In this document: positions 8,499 to 18,651 of the stretch, piece after piece
Position numbering within the stretch: the stretch's first letter is position 1
Layout of the letters: each line of letters starts with the position of its first letter
Source: Fictibacillus aquaticus
GTDB taxonomy: Bacteria; Bacillota; Bacilli; Bacillales; Fictibacillaceae
DNA length: 64,000 nt
Direction of reading: 5' to 3'
NCBI RefSeq assembly: GCF_002245695.1
Contig: NZ_NOII01000001.1
Span: 620,001 to 684,000, forward strand
The notes under the pieces: generated by a model
What the model was told of the DNA's origin: nothing
Seen by the model: the letters and a program-made list of their open reading frames with translations, nothing else
Database searches by the model: none
Made by a program: the position numbers and the translations under genes

Positions 8499-9776
8499 TT
8501 ATTCAAAAAATAAGCCGAACCAGTCTTTCACTTTTGATTTTACACCGCCGTTTGCTTTATCCTGCGTTTTCGGCTGTGGCTGTTTCTTTTTAGGCATTGC
8601 TTCACTGCTTTCAGAAGCCAGTGCTGCCGCTACTTCTTTACCTTGAATCCTTAAGTTCTCATGAGAAAAATGGATTAGGCCGACACCAGATGTATACTGA
8701 GGCTCCCTGATGCTGATGTAGTCGGGCTTTGAAATACGGACATTAGACTGGAAGATATCAATCGCAAGCTCAAGAATTCCAGGCATATTCGCTACGCCGC
8801 CTGTAAGGACGAATCCTCCAGGAAGCTCATTGAACCCCATTCTATGAAGCTCATCATCTATCATTTCAAAAATTTCGGCCAATCTCGCTTCTACGATTAA
8901 GCTCAGGTCATATTGAGAAATCTCCTGATCCTGAGAAGAACCGATTTGAGAAACGGTAAACATTTCATCTTTTGAAGCATGATCAACAAATGCATGACCG
9001 TGCTTCAGTTTGATGCGTTCTGCGTCTTCCGCAGATGTGCGGAGACCGATTGAAATATCTTTTGTAATAAACTCTCCCCCGACAGGAAGAACCGTCGTCA
9101 TCTGCATGATTCCCTGTTCAAACACGGAAACCGTCGTAGATCCGCCGCCGATGTCAATCAATGCAACACCAAGTTCTTTTTCATCGGAAGATAACGCGAT
9201 AGATGCTGTCGCGAGAGGTTCTAGGCATATGTTCGCGACATATAATCCGGCTTTCTCTACGCATCGGCGCAAGTTATGTAAATAGGTTTTCGAACCCGTA
9301 ACAATTGTGCCTTCCATCTCAAGGCGCACTCCGTAAATCTCACGCGGATTCTTAATTTCGTCCCGGCCGTCAACAATAAACTGCTCCGGCACAATATCAA
9401 TAATTTCACGTTCAGGCGGAATAGAAATGACTTGAGCTGCCTCGATCACTCTCATGATGTCTTCATCGCCGATCTCGCGGTCTTCTCTTGAAACCGCAAC
9501 AACGCCGTGGCATGGCTGTAGCTGAATATCATTTCCTTTAACACCAAGTATACATGAATTAATCGGTATTCCAAGCATCCTTTCTGCCTGGTCGACCGCT
9601 TTTTTTATGGAACGAACAGTTTCATCGATATCGACAATGGATCCTTTTCGGATTCCAGCGGCTTTTGATTGCCCAACTCCAATGACATTAAAGGATTCAC
9701 TGGTCATTTCTCCAATGATAACTTTAATATTGGATGTACCGATGTCTAGACTGACGTAAAACTCACTGCTGTTCAT
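8499..9776 (-). CDS. ftsA: FtsA, actin-like Z-ring membrane anchor
   Basis: 425 residues of the actin/Hsp70 ATPase fold, with phosphate-1 motif SLDIGTSNIKVIIGE, phosphate-2 region ALIDIGGGSTTVSVFE and adenosine motif VLTGGVANMPG. A basic variable linker precedes the C-terminal amphipathic helix (SKVKDWFGLFFE) that binds membrane. FtsA recruits FtsZ and downstream divisome proteins. It starts at ATG after AGGAGGTG and is followed closely by ftsZ. Confidence 0.98.
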   Translation of the reverse strand: MNSSEFYVSLDIGTSNIKVIIGEMTSESFNVIGVGQSKAAGIRKGSIVDIDETVRSIKKAVDQAERMLGIPINSCILGVKGNDIQLQPCHGVVAVSREDREIGDEDIMRVIEAAQVISIPPEREIIDIVPEQFIVDGRDEIKNPREIYGVRLEMEGTIVTGSKTYLHNLRRCVEKAGLYVANICLEPLATASIALSSDEKELGVALIDIGGGSTTVSVFEQGIMQMTTVLPVGGEFITKDISIGLRTSAEDAERIKLKHGHAFVDHASKDEMFTVSQIGSSQDQEISQYDLSLIVEARLAEIFEMIDDELHRMGFNELPGGFVLTGGVANMPGILELAIDIFQSNVRISKPDYISIREPQYTSGVGLIHFSHENLRIQGKEVAAALASESSEAMPKKKQPQPKTQDKANGGVKSKVKDWFGLFFE

Positions 9777-9903
9777 TCTTTGGCACCTCCTTGTTTTTTC
9801 TTGTTTCTAGTACTTTTTAATTGAACGGAATAATGATTTTATGGAATACATTCCACATACCGCGGGCATTCCCTTTTTTTTTTTCAAGTTTTTTCAATAA
9901 TTT

Positions 9904-10257
9904 TTACGCTTTTTTACGGTTATCATTCCATTTTGAAATGATCAGTCTTCTGATGACGGCAATATTGTTAAACAGCCTTACACCAAAAGCGAAGATTGCC
10001 GCCAGATAAAGATCAATGCCCAGATGAACACCTAAGTAAGCAAGGGCCGCAGCAAGCAGGATATTAAAAAAGAATCCTGAGATAAATACTTTATCCTCAA
10101 ATGTTCCCTGCAGCTGAGCTCTAATGCCTCCAAACAGTGTATCAAGTGCAGCTAAAACCGCAATCGAGAGATAGTTTGAATACTCCGGCGGAATTCGCAA
10201 TTCCGAAATATACCCTAAAAATAGGCCTATGATCAAACTTAACACAGGGAGCCACAT
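9904..10257 (-). CDS. sbp: Sbp, small basic membrane protein (DUF1290)
   Basis: 117 residues with three hydrophobic segments (about 3-20, 27-45 and 60-95) and a basic C-terminus. It matches the DUF1290 small basic protein always found between ylxX and ftsA in Bacilli; its function is unknown. It begins three bases after ylxX ends. Confidence 0.92.
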   Translation of the reverse strand: MWLPVLSLIIGLFLGYISELRIPPEYSNYLSIAVLAALDTLFGGIRAQLQGTFEDKVFISGFFFNILLAAALAYLGVHLGIDLYLAAIFAFGVRLFNNIAVIRRLIISKWNDNRKKA

Positions 10258-10260
10258 AGT

Positions 10261-10971
10261 TTAAGAATCCTCCTTTACTTGCTTCATATACTTTACTCGG
10301 AGCGGCTCGGTATAGGCCGGCAGCATGATCTGGTCAGAGACTGCCGCTTCTACATAAAAGTTTTCTCTTATAAAATCCTCGATTGCTGGAGAGGCAATAA
10401 TTTTTTGATGAAGTTTTTTGCTGTCATCAGTCAAAACATTAATTTCAATCGGAAAAGAGGAAAGCGGTTCGTTATTTACATAGATGCTCCCATTTACTTC
10501 CCTGATTGGTGTCCTTGAAACAACCCTTTGTCCATCAATTGACATTTCAAGGGCATCATACCTGTTCAATTCGTTGATCAGCCTTCTCAGCATATCTGGA
10601 TACAGATGAGGAACAGGCGTATCGCCGCCGACAAGGCCTTCATTAAAAGGTTCGATGGTGATTGTGATTCCTTGTCCGCTTATTTCAGTCAATCCTGCCT
10701 GTTTTTTTAAATCAGCCAATGCCTGCTCCATCGCTTCGTTTGCCGATTCTTGTCCCTTAGATGAATATTGATGCAAAAGATCTTCGTTCTTTCTTATTTC
10801 TTCATTCAGCATCTGCTGCCGCTTCTTCTCTTCTTCAAGGTCTGCACGCAGTTCCCAGATGTCACGCGTATCCCTTTCGATAGGATTGTTTGCCGTCTGA
10901 AATTGAACGGAGAGCATCATTCCGAGCACAAGAGCGACAAAGGCAAGCATGTATTGTCGGTTCATTTTCAT
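10261..10971 (-). CDS. ylxX: YlxX, DUF881 protein
   Basis: 236 residues: one N-terminal membrane helix (about 7-25), a coiled-coil stretch (about 38-75, RADLEEEKKRQQMLNEEIRK) and a DUF881 extracytoplasmic domain (GQGITITIEPF ... YPDMLRRLINEL). The family is tied to dcw clusters of Gram-positives and its function is unknown. It is paralogous to the preceding ylxW and four bases from it. Confidence 0.9.
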   Translation of the reverse strand: MKMNRQYMLAFVALVLGMMLSVQFQTANNPIERDTRDIWELRADLEEEKKRQQMLNEEIRKNEDLLHQYSSKGQESANEAMEQALADLKKQAGLTEISGQGITITIEPFNEGLVGGDTPVPHLYPDMLRRLINELNRYDALEMSIDGQRVVSRTPIREVNGSIYVNNEPLSSFPIEINVLTDDSKKLHQKIIASPAIEDFIRENFYVEAAVSDQIMLPAYTEPLRVKYMKQVKEDS

Positions 10972-10975
10972 TTTG

Positions 10976-11668
10976 TCAGCTCTCCTCTGTCAAATATGGC
11001 TCCATCGTGATTTCACTGTTCACGCCTACTCTGACTTGAATTCCTTCATCAACAAGTTTGTCTGTTATATAAAGGTTCATTGATTTTTCAAGAGTAGAAC
11101 TGTCTCCGATAGCGGTAACTACAAAGGGGGCAGGGTACTGCGTTCCGTTCACACTGATGACCGGTCCGATACAAGAAATAAACGTATCATGCGATATACG
11201 CTGGCCGTTAACCGCTATCGCCTCTGCTCCTGATACGAGCAGCTCGTCAATCACGCTTCGAATATGCTCTTCATGAACGATATAATCGTTCGGGTTCTCC
11301 CCTTCCGGCATATAGGAGGCATCAGACAATGTAACCTCAATCCCTTCGCCCTTTGCTTTAACATCTCCCGTCAAGAGACGGAGTTTTGTTAAATCCTCTA
11401 CCATGTTATAAGAAGTCTGCTCTTGTTCAGCAAGCTTTTTTTCTTTTTTTGCAATAGAACCTTGCATTTTCCTCAGTGACCCTGACAGCTCTTGATTTGA
11501 TTTTTGGATCGCAAGGATTTGGCTCCTTAATGAATCCTCTCTTTTCCACTCGTTGTTTCTTTCAATAGAGCGGTTCTGCTTTTCCGTCATCTGATAGGAG
11601 AAAGACAGAATAAATCCTGTAACAAGAAGAATGATTGACAAAAACAATTGCTTACCGTTCAGTTTCAC
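10976..11668 (-). CDS. ylxW: YlxW, DUF881 protein
   Basis: 230 residues from the preferred GTG start: a membrane helix near the N-terminus, a coiled coil (about 40-85) and a DUF881 domain (GEGIEVTLSDASYM ... HIRSVIDELLVSGAEAIAVN). The open frame extends further upstream, but GTG at 11668 is preceded by AGGGAG at good spacing and gives the usual N-terminus (KLNGKQLFLSIILL). It overlaps the divIB end by 17 bases, suggesting translational coupling. Confidence 0.88.
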   Translation of the reverse strand: MKLNGKQLFLSIILLVTGFILSFSYQMTEKQNRSIERNNEWKREDSLRSQILAIQKSNQELSGSLRKMQGSIAKKEKKLAEQEQTSYNMVEDLTKLRLLTGDVKAKGEGIEVTLSDASYMPEGENPNDYIVHEEHIRSVIDELLVSGAEAIAVNGQRISHDTFISCIGPVISVNGTQYPAPFVVTAIGDSSTLEKSMNLYITDKLVDEGIQVRVGVNSEITMEPYLTEES

Positions 11669-12434
11669 TTCTATCTCCCTTTTTTTGCTTTGCATAGTTT
11701 TCAAACCGGCTGCTGATACCAATGTAGAACGTGCCTTTTTCACCTTTTTTCAGCTGATCCAGCATGAGAGGATAGTTCCCGAGACGTTCGCTGAACCCGC
11801 TGATAGAGATCTTTACTTCATTGCCATCTGTCATATACAGCGTAACATTTCCGCTTTTTTGATCAGCTGGCGTCTGATGTATCTCGGATATTCGATGGAT
11901 GATTCCTTCAGGAAGCTTTCGGAGCTCCTGTGCCATCTCTTCAAGACGATCTTTTTCTTCCCATTGCATGATAACAGGTGCGTTAACTGGGCGATCTCCT
12001 TTTTTCAGGGGAGGAAGCATCGTGCCGTTTTGCAGCATAGGGTAATAATCGTCTTTTTGTTTTATGTAGCCTACTCTCTGGTACTCCGTCACGGAAATCG
12101 TCACTTCATTGTAAAAAGACCGTTTTACCTTGGCAAGCGCGACCTCATTCAGCGTCTGCACTTTTTGTTCGATCTTTTTTTCTTCAATGTTCATGAACTT
12201 AGATTCATAGCCAATACCGCTTGCAGCGATAATCTGTTCATCACTGACAAAATAGTTTCCTTTAACCGTCAATTTTTTAATATTGCTCATACCCGACTGA
12301 AAATAGACAACTGCAAGAACGAGCAAGAAAAAAAGAGAAAGATAAATAATCAGCCTTCGATTTGCTTTTTGCTTTCTCTGTTCCTTCAGCTTTGGTATGC
12401 GGTCCTCTATCGTTACGACCTTAAGCTTGTCCAT
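11652..12434 (-). CDS. divIB: DivIB (FtsQ-like) divisome protein
   Basis: 260 residues: a cytosolic basic N-terminus (VTIEDRIPKLKEQRKQKANR), one membrane helix (about 30-47), the POTRA/FtsQ domain (IKKLTVKGNYFVSDEQIIAA) and the beta domain. DivIB forms the septal complex with FtsL and DivIC and regulates PbpB/FtsW. The frame is open 23 codons further upstream, but ATG at 12434 after GAGGGTG gives the family N-terminus. A hairpin upstream separates it from murB. Confidence 0.94.
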   Translation of the reverse strand: MDKLKVVTIEDRIPKLKEQRKQKANRRLIIYLSLFFLLVLAVVYFQSGMSNIKKLTVKGNYFVSDEQIIAASGIGYESKFMNIEEKKIEQKVQTLNEVALAKVKRSFYNEVTISVTEYQRVGYIKQKDDYYPMLQNGTMLPPLKKGDRPVNAPVIMQWEEKDRLEEMAQELRKLPEGIIHRISEIHQTPADQKSGNVTLYMTDGNEVKISISGFSERLGNYPLMLDQLKKGEKGTFYIGISSRFENYAKQKKGDRSETER

Positions 12435-12517
12435 TGCTTCACCCTCAATATTTATTAATTCGCAAAGCTCTAAACATTCGTTTTCGGAGGATGTATGCTT
12501 CACTCATATAAATAATG

Positions 12518-12541
12518 AAACGGCATAACAATATGCCGTTT
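12518..12541 (-). terminator. Hairpin between murB and divIB (weak terminator or attenuator)
   Basis: AAACGGCAT (12518-12526) pairs perfectly with ATGCCGTTT (12533-12541). The minus-strand downstream sequence has only a broken T-run, so partial termination or transcript processing is more likely than full termination. Confidence 0.55.
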
Positions 12542-12648
12542 CTGCTTTTCCTATTTTTATTGAACATTCGCAGAATGCATTTTATTCGATATCGGTACCA
12601 TTATAGCATGAATCAATTCAATATTGTACCAGTATTGCCAACAAAAGG

Positions 12649-13560
12649 TCAGGCTTTTCTGCCAATGATCTCGACTTCAGTTTCCAGTTCGATGCCTTTT
12701 TCATCTTTTACTTTTTGCTTTATTGCAGCGATCAAATTCAGTACATCCTGAGCAGTTGCATCACCGGTGTTGACGATAAAATTGGCGTGCATATCTGAAA
12801 TTTGCGCCCCGCCTATTTTCGTTCCTTTCAGCCCTGAGGATTCAATAAGCTGGCCTGCATAATTAGGAAGAGGATTGCGGAAAACACTGCCGCAGCATGG
12901 GAAGTTCCACGGCTGTGTCTGGCGGCGATATTCTTTGTTCTTTTTGAGGGCCGCCATAATTTCCTCTTTGTTTCCTTGTTCAAGCGTCAATACAGCTTCC
13001 ACACAGATTCCGCCTTTTTCCTGCAGTACTGAAGTTCTATAGCTAAATCCAAGTTCTTCATTGGAGAGCCATTTCATCGTGCCATCTGGAAACAAGATAA
13101 GCGCTTTTTTCACGATATCTGCCATTTCTGCACCGTGTGCCCCTGCGTTCATGAAAACTGATCCTCCGACAGAACCTGGTATTCCACCTGCAAATTCCAG
13201 ACCTTTGTATCCTTCTCTTGCAAGAATGGTGGCTAGCGTGATAATGGAAACTCCGCCTCCGACCGTGATCTCGTTCCCGTTACGTTCGATATGGTTCAAT
13301 CCTTCTCCGAGCTTAATCACAACGCCTTCAATGCCTCCATCGGATACAAGAAGGTTCGAGCCTCTGCCTATCGCGCGGAAAGGAACGCCGCTCTCTTTAA
13401 TGATTTCCATCGCCGTGCTGAGGGATTCAGTATCTTTCGGTTCCAAGAACACATCAGCTGGACCGCCTATTTTGAGTGTCGTATGGTTTTTTAAAGGTTC
13501 ATTTTCAAGTACTTTGCCTGTCTCGGCTTCTTTAAGTTTTTCGGCTAATGAAGTCATCAT
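12649..13560 (-). CDS. murB: MurB, UDP-N-acetylenolpyruvoylglucosamine reductase
   Basis: 303 residues, type IIb MurB length. The FAD-binding region (NHTTLKIGGPADVFLEP, GRGSNLLVSDGG), the loop EFAGGIPGSVGGSVFMNAGA, the active-site serine in CCGSVFRNP and the C-terminal substrate region (GAQISDMHANFIVN) are intact. It reduces the enolpyruvyl group to make UDP-MurNAc. Two in-frame ATGs occur at 13560 and 13557; the second has better spacing from AAGGAGG. In B. subtilis murG precedes murB; here a 250-base spacer follows spoVE instead. Confidence 0.97.
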   Translation of the reverse strand: MMTSLAEKLKEAETGKVLENEPLKNHTTLKIGGPADVFLEPKDTESLSTAMEIIKESGVPFRAIGRGSNLLVSDGGIEGVVIKLGEGLNHIERNGNEITVGGGVSIITLATILAREGYKGLEFAGGIPGSVGGSVFMNAGAHGAEMADIVKKALILFPDGTMKWLSNEELGFSYRTSVLQEKGGICVEAVLTLEQGNKEEIMAALKKNKEYRRQTQPWNFPCCGSVFRNPLPNYAGQLIESSGLKGTKIGGAQISDMHANFIVNTGDATAQDVLNLIAAIKQKVKDEKGIELETEVEIIGRKA

Positions 13561-13731
13561 TGCCCCTCCTTGCTGATTCGCTGCCTATACTATCTTATGT
13601 GCTGGTGCAGAACTCGTGAGTGCTGCCTGCCAAGGTAAAAATACATAAGACAATAGTAGTATTCGAACAGGTTATTGTTTTATAGGATGTACTCGGCCTT
13701 ATTAAGGCAAAAAAAGCTAAAATAGCATAAA

Positions 13732-13757
13732 GCAACCCTGCCAACAAGGCAGGGTGT
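13732..13757 (-). terminator. Hairpin between spoVE and murB
   Basis: CCCTGCC and GGCAGGG pair around an AACAA loop about 60 bases past the spoVE stop codon. Reading leftward a T-rich stretch follows later. It marks the place where murG would be expected; the rest of the spacer 13561-13808 holds no gene. Confidence 0.55.
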
Positions 13758-13808
13758 GCATAACCAGTCTATCAATAGAATAAGAGAAAACCCATGTAAA
13801 CTCAAGCT

Positions 13809-14909
13809 TTAATACCTTGCATATCTGCTGATGTTCAGCAGGACACCGATGGATGCAAGCATAAGGGTAAGTGAAGATCCTCCATAACTAAGAAAAGGGA
13901 GGGTGATCCCTGTGACAGGCATAAGTCCTGTCACGACTCCAACATTTATCATTACTTGTATCGCTACCATGCCAATAATCCCGATCGCAAGAAAACTGCC
14001 GAACAAATCTGGAGCGCCAAGCGCTATCCTGATTCCTCTCCATAAAAGGATGCTGAACAGGAGCAGAACGAACACTGCACCAATAAAACCAAGTTCCTCA
14101 GACAAAATGGCAAAGATAAAATCGGTCTGCGGTTCAGGAAGATATCCGAACTTCTGCCTGCTCTGACCGAGGCCGAGACCTAGAAGACCGCCTGGTCCCA
14201 GAGCATAAAGAGACTGGATGATCTGAAAGCCGCTGCCCAAAGGGTCACTCCATGGGTCCAAAAAAGATGTGATCCTCTTCATCCGGTAAGGAGCGGATAT
14301 TATCAATGCTGCAAATCCCATAAGCCCTAGGACTCCTAGACCCGCAAAATGAGAGATTCTTGCACCCGCTACAAAAATCATGACAACACTTGTTCCAACC
14401 ATTACAGCGCCAGTTCCAAGATCTGGCTGAAGCATTATCATGGCAAATGCCGTCAGTACAAGAGTGAGAGTAGGCAGCAGTCCTTTTTTAAACGAGGTGA
14501 TCTTTTTCTGATGCTCAGCTAAGTATTTTGCAAGAAAGGTTATCATAGCCAGCTTCATGAATTCAGAAGGCTGTATAGAAAAAGCACCGACACCTATCCA
14601 GCTTCTTGCCCCGCCTCTTACCTGGCCGATTCCAGGCACAAGCACGACGATCAGCAGCAGGAAGCAGATCAGCAGCAGCACCTTTCCCCATGTTCTCCAC
14701 GTCATATAGTTGATGTTCATGATAAAAAACATAGCGGCGATGCCAAGCCCAGCGAACAGCATCTGCCTTTTGGCAAAGAAAAACGCATCGTTAAATCGAT
14801 ATTGCCCAAGATCCGCACTCGCGCTGTAGACCATGATGATGCCTATAGCCAGAAGCATGAACGTGGCGGAAATAAGCAGGAAATCTGGAGCAGACTTTTT
14901 GGAAGGCAA
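13809..14909 (-). CDS. spoVE: SpoVE, SEDS-family glycosyltransferase of the spore cortex
   Basis: 366 residues from the preferred TTG start, exactly the B. subtilis SpoVE length. The start at 14909 is preceded by GGGGTG six bases away and yields PSKKSAPDF, matching the family N-terminus. About ten membrane helices carry SEDS motifs such as VRGGARSWIGVGAFSIQPSE, LPEPQTDFIFAIL and the C-terminal GITLPFLSYGGSS. SEDS proteins polymerise lipid II with a partner class B PBP, here probably SpoVD, encoded in the same cluster. A second SEDS gene (ftsW, 58888) serves division. Confidence 0.95.
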   Translation of the reverse strand: MPSKKSAPDFLLISATFMLLAIGIIMVYSASADLGQYRFNDAFFFAKRQMLFAGLGIAAMFFIMNINYMTWRTWGKVLLLICFLLLIVVLVPGIGQVRGGARSWIGVGAFSIQPSEFMKLAMITFLAKYLAEHQKKITSFKKGLLPTLTLVLTAFAMIMLQPDLGTGAVMVGTSVVMIFVAGARISHFAGLGVLGLMGFAALIISAPYRMKRITSFLDPWSDPLGSGFQIIQSLYALGPGGLLGLGLGQSRQKFGYLPEPQTDFIFAILSEELGFIGAVFVLLLFSILLWRGIRIALGAPDLFGSFLAIGIIGMVAIQVMINVGVVTGLMPVTGITLPFLSYGGSSLTLMLASIGVLLNISRYARY

Positions 14910-14943
14910 TGCGAACACCCCAACTCTACATTTTGTGCAAACC

Positions 14944-16296
14944 TTATTTCAGTTTATGCACAGAGCTGATAAACATGTCCCCTCTTTGTTCAAAAGTCTT
15001 ATATTGATCCCAGCTTGCACAAGCTGGGGACAGCAGCAGGACATCACCTGCCATTGCCAATCCAAAGCCTTTAGGGACTGCATCCTCCACATTATCGGCC
15101 GAAACAATCGTATGTATTCCTGCCTTCAGGCCTGCTTCTTTTATTTTTTGAGCTGTCTGACCGAAGCAGACTAGCGCTTTAACATTTTTCAAGTGCGGGA
15201 TTAGTTCATCAAATTCATTTCCTCTGTCAAGCCCGCCGGCAAGCAATACAACAGGAGAACTAAAGGCTGAGAGTGCTGCGCTTGTCGCCAGAATGTTTGT
15301 AGCTTTTGAATCGTTGTAGACCTTCACTCCGTCTATTTCTTCAACGAATTGAAGCCTGTGTTTTACGCCCGTAAAAGTCTTCAAGACTTCCCTTATTCTT
15401 TCGCTTTTTGCACCTGCTAGTTTAGCAGCACAAACAGCAGCAAGGATGTTTTCCAGACTATGACGTCCTGGAAGAACGATCTCGCTTACGGGGATGATGT
15501 CTTCATCATAGAAATATAGGTTGCCGTCCTTTATATAACCGCCTTCTGTAAGTACTCGCTTTGCTGAAAATGGGACCTTGCGGGCTTGAGAACGGGCTGC
15601 CAGCTCTGAGACTGCCTGATCATCTGCATTAAAGACAGCAAAGTCCTGCACTGTTTGATTAGCAAAGATCTTCCCTTTCGCAGCTCCGTATTCTCCGAAA
15701 GTTCCATGATAGTCCAAATGCGCTTCAAAAAGGTTAAGAAGCACTGCAACTTTTGGGTGGAAGGTTTCAGTACCCATCAGCTGGAAGCTCGAAAGCTCAG
15801 CAACAAGTACCTCTTCTTCAGTAGATTTAGCCGCCATCTCACATAACACGGTTCCAATATTTCCAGCTACAACAGGCTTTTTGCTGCTGCCTTCAAGCAT
15901 CAGGCCGACAAGCGTCGTTGTCGTTGTTTTCCCGTTAGAACCTGTAATCGCAACGATCTCTGCTTCAGCAATCTGTGAAGCAAGTTCGATTTCCGTTACA
16001 ACCGGGATGCCGCGCTTTACCGCTTCACTTATCAAAGCATTTGAGTATGGGATGCCGGGATTTTTGACAATAAAATCAACTGGCTCGTTCAGCAGCTCGA
16101 TAGGATGTCCTCCGCAAACCGTCCTGATTCCTTCCAACTCAAGAGCTTCTGCTTCTTTATTTCCTTCTCTGCCCGAAAAATCGTTGACAGTTACAGATGA
16201 CCCGAGTGAATGCAGCAGCTTGGCTGCTGCAAAACCGCTTTTAGCAAGACCTACAACAAGGACACTCTTTTTGTTAAATGATAATGAGTTCTTCAT
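14944..16296 (-). CDS. murD: MurD, UDP-MurNAc-L-Ala:D-Glu ligase
   Basis: 450 residues. N-terminal Rossmann domain (VLVVGLAKSGFAAAKLL), central ATPase domain with P-loop [13 protein letters not shown], and C-terminal ligase domain (VYNDSKATN, VLLAGGLDRGNEFDEL). It adds D-glutamate to UDP-MurNAc-L-Ala in the cytosol. It starts one base after mraY stops and is followed by spoVE. Confidence 0.98.
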   Translation of the reverse strand: MKNSLSFNKKSVLVVGLAKSGFAAAKLLHSLGSSVTVNDFSGREGNKEAEALELEGIRTVCGGHPIELLNEPVDFIVKNPGIPYSNALISEAVKRGIPVVTEIELASQIAEAEIVAITGSNGKTTTTTLVGLMLEGSSKKPVVAGNIGTVLCEMAAKSTEEEVLVAELSSFQLMGTETFHPKVAVLLNLFEAHLDYHGTFGEYGAAKGKIFANQTVQDFAVFNADDQAVSELAARSQARKVPFSAKRVLTEGGYIKDGNLYFYDEDIIPVSEIVLPGRHSLENILAAVCAAKLAGAKSERIREVLKTFTGVKHRLQFVEEIDGVKVYNDSKATNILATSAALSAFSSPVVLLAGGLDRGNEFDELIPHLKNVKALVCFGQTAQKIKEAGLKAGIHTIVSADNVEDAVPKGFGLAMAGDVLLLSPACASWDQYKTFEQRGDMFISSVHKLK

Positions 16297-16297
16297 C

Positions 16298-17272
16298 TTA
16301 TAACCACACCTCTAGATAAATTCCGATTGAAGCAAATAGCAGGCCAACAAGCCAGAACGTCATGACAACACGCCATTCTGACCATCCGCTCAGTTCATAA
16401 TGGTGATGAAGCGGGCTCATCTTGAAAACTCTTTTTCCAGTCAGTTTGAAAGAAGTCACTTGTATCATAACGGAAAGTGTTTCAAGAACGAATACCCCTC
16501 CAATGATGACAAGCAGCAGCTCCATCTTCGTAAGGATAGCAATTGCGCTAATCGCACCGCCAAGTGCCAAAGAACCAGTATCTCCCATGAAGACTTTAGC
16601 CGGATGAGCATTAAATACTAAAAATCCAAGAACGGCACCGACAACAGCAACAGAAAATATTGCCGCTTCATAATGAAGCATTGTTGATGCTAATACAGCA
16701 AATGCGCCAAATGCAATCGCAGCTGTTCCGGCAAGAAGACCGTCCAATCCGTCTGTGAGGTTGACAGCGTTTGAAGCCCCAATCAGCATAAACAGCACGA
16801 AAACTGGATAGAACCAGCCTAATTCAAAACCAAAGTCCGTTCCAGGAATGTTGATTTTAGTCGATATACCGATATCCATAAGCCCCCAATAGAATAGGGC
16901 AGCAATAACAAGCTGGCCAAGCAGCTTTTGTTTTGAGGTAAGTCCAAGATTTCGTTTTTTGACTACTTTAATAAAATCATCAAGAAAACCTATAAGACCG
17001 TAGCCAAGTGTCACTAAGAGCAGCAGGTTTGTTTCTGCCGTCACCGTAAAGAACTTAGCCGTCATGGCATATGTTCCTGCCACCAGAGCAAGCACGATGA
17101 TGATGCCTCCCATAGTCGGTGTCCCTGACTTTTTCTGGTGAGACTTTGGCCCTTCATCTCGAATGCTCTGGCCGAATTTCAATCTTCTTAAAAAAGGAAT
17201 AAAGAAGGGTGAACTGATTACGGCTACTAAGAATGAAGTTAGAAGGGTAAAAAGTAAAACTTGCTCAATCAT
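16298..17272 (-). CDS. mraY: MraY, phospho-MurNAc-pentapeptide translocase
   Basis: 324 residues and about ten membrane helices. Catalytic motifs are present: [41 protein letters not shown] and the HHH motif [10 protein letters not shown]. It transfers phospho-MurNAc-pentapeptide onto undecaprenyl phosphate to make lipid I. Its ATG overlaps the murF stop by four bases. Confidence 0.98.
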   Translation of the reverse strand: MIEQVLLFTLLTSFLVAVISSPFFIPFLRRLKFGQSIRDEGPKSHQKKSGTPTMGGIIIVLALVAGTYAMTAKFFTVTAETNLLLLVTLGYGLIGFLDDFIKVVKKRNLGLTSKQKLLGQLVIAALFYWGLMDIGISTKINIPGTDFGFELGWFYPVFVLFMLIGASNAVNLTDGLDGLLAGTAAIAFGAFAVLASTMLHYEAAIFSVAVVGAVLGFLVFNAHPAKVFMGDTGSLALGGAISAIAILTKMELLLVIIGGVFVLETLSVMIQVTSFKLTGKRVFKMSPLHHHYELSGWSEWRVVMTFWLVGLLFASIGIYLEVWL

Positions 17273-18651
17273 TTTTTTGTCTCCTGTTCATCTGCTGAAA
17301 ATTCATTTACAAGTGTCTCCAGTGACATACCTCTGGAGGCTTTAAATAAAATCGCTGTTTTTTTGTCCATAAGCTGACTCAAAAGGGAAGCGGCATCTTC
17401 TTTAGCAGGGAAAGCATAAACTTTCAAACTGTCTGACCCGGTTTTTTCAAGCTCATCCGCAATCCAAGAGGCTCTTGGGCCAACCGTAATCACTATATCG
17501 ATTCCGACGCCTGCCTTTTGTGCAACTTTCCTGTGCATTTCCTCTTCCATGCTGCCAAGTTCATACATATCTCCGAGGACGGCAACTTTGCGTTCAAATC
17601 CTTCAAGACCCGCAAGCGTTTCAAGAGCGGCCATCATGCTTGTCGGGCTTGCATTGTACGCATCGTTGATCAATAGCGCACCGCCGCGTCCTCGAGATGC
17701 CTGCAGCCTCATGTTTGTTATGTTCAGGCTGTTGAGGCCTTCATTAATTTTATTTTCTTCAATATTTAGATAGTGAGCAACAGCAATAGCATATGCCGCA
17801 TTCTTTACATTATGTTTTCCGAGCACAGGTACTTTATAAACAGTGGTACCTTCTTCAAGCTGAAAAGTGAAACCGTCAGTGCCGCTTTCAATGCTTGTAA
17901 TATGAAATGATGCTTCTGTGCTGAACCCAACAGACAAAACATTGTCGCCTTTTTGGTTTTTCAGAAGCGGTTCATCTCCGTCTACTACGAGCAGTCCGCT
18001 TTCTTTTAGGCCGTCTTTGATCTCGAGCTTGGCTTTAGCGATTCCTTCCCTGCTGCCAAGCTGCTCCATATGACTTTCGCCTATGTTGGTAACGATTGCC
18101 ACATCAGGTTCAGCAAGCTTGCTTAAATAAGAGATTTCACCAAATCCGCTCATTCCCATCTCGAGAATAAGCACCTCGGTTGTTTCCTCCATGGACAAGA
18201 TCGTCAGAGGCAGTCCGATATGGTTATTGTAGTTTCCTTGTGTCTTAAAAGTGGCAAAAGTAGTGGAAGCCACACTTTCTACCATATCCTTTACAGTCGT
18301 TTTTCCGTTGCTTCCCGTTACACCAATAACAACAGGATGCACTTTTTTTAAATACCATTTGGCGATATGCCCCAACGCAAGAACAGTATCTTCAACCATG
18401 AGCAGAACGAAGTCTTCAGGAAGACCCTCAGGAACAGGTGTGCCTTGCTTCCAAAGCGACGCAACAGATCCCTTCTTTATGGCATCTAACAGAAAATTGT
18501 GACCGTCAAATCTTTCTCCAGCTATCGGAACGTAAAGTGATTGCGGCGAAACATTTCTAGTATCTTTTGTAACGGCTGATATTACCGCGTTTTCAGCATT
18601 GCCCTCTACCCTTTCAGCCAGATGGCAAATATCTTTTAAATGTATCTTCAT
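17269..18651 (-). CDS. murF: MurF, UDP-MurNAc-tripeptide:D-Ala-D-Ala ligase
   Basis: 460 residues with P-loop [15 protein letters not shown], the central domain ([27 protein letters not shown]) and the C-terminal domain ([31 protein letters not shown]). It adds D-Ala-D-Ala to complete the pentapeptide precursor. It overlaps murE upstream and mraY downstream by four bases each, so the three form a coupled unit. In B. subtilis murF lies outside the dcw cluster; many other Bacilli keep it here. Confidence 0.97.
   Translation of the reverse strand: MKIHLKDICHLAERVEGNAENAVISAVTKDTRNVSPQSLYVPIAGERFDGHNFLLDAIKKGSVASLWKQGTPVPEGLPEDFVLLMVEDTVLALGHIAKWYLKKVHPVVIGVTGSNGKTTVKDMVESVASTTFATFKTQGNYNNHIGLPLTILSMEETTEVLILEMGMSGFGEISYLSKLAEPDVAIVTNIGESHMEQLGSREGIAKAKLEIKDGLKESGLLVVDGDEPLLKNQKGDNVLSVGFSTEASFHITSIESGTDGFTFQLEEGTTVYKVPVLGKHNVKNAAYAIAVAHYLNIEENKINEGLNSLNITNMRLQASRGRGGALLINDAYNASPTSMMAALETLAGLEGFERKVAVLGDMYELGSMEEEMHRKVAQKAGVGIDIVITVGPRASWIADELEKTGSDSLKVYAFPAKEDAASLLSQLMDKKTAILFKASRGMSLETLVNEFSADEQETKK

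Noticed and set aside
11631-12458. Plus-strand open frame of 275 codons antisense to divIB
   Set aside because: It is a shadow of the divIB coding frame, with skewed phenylalanine- and histidine-rich composition.
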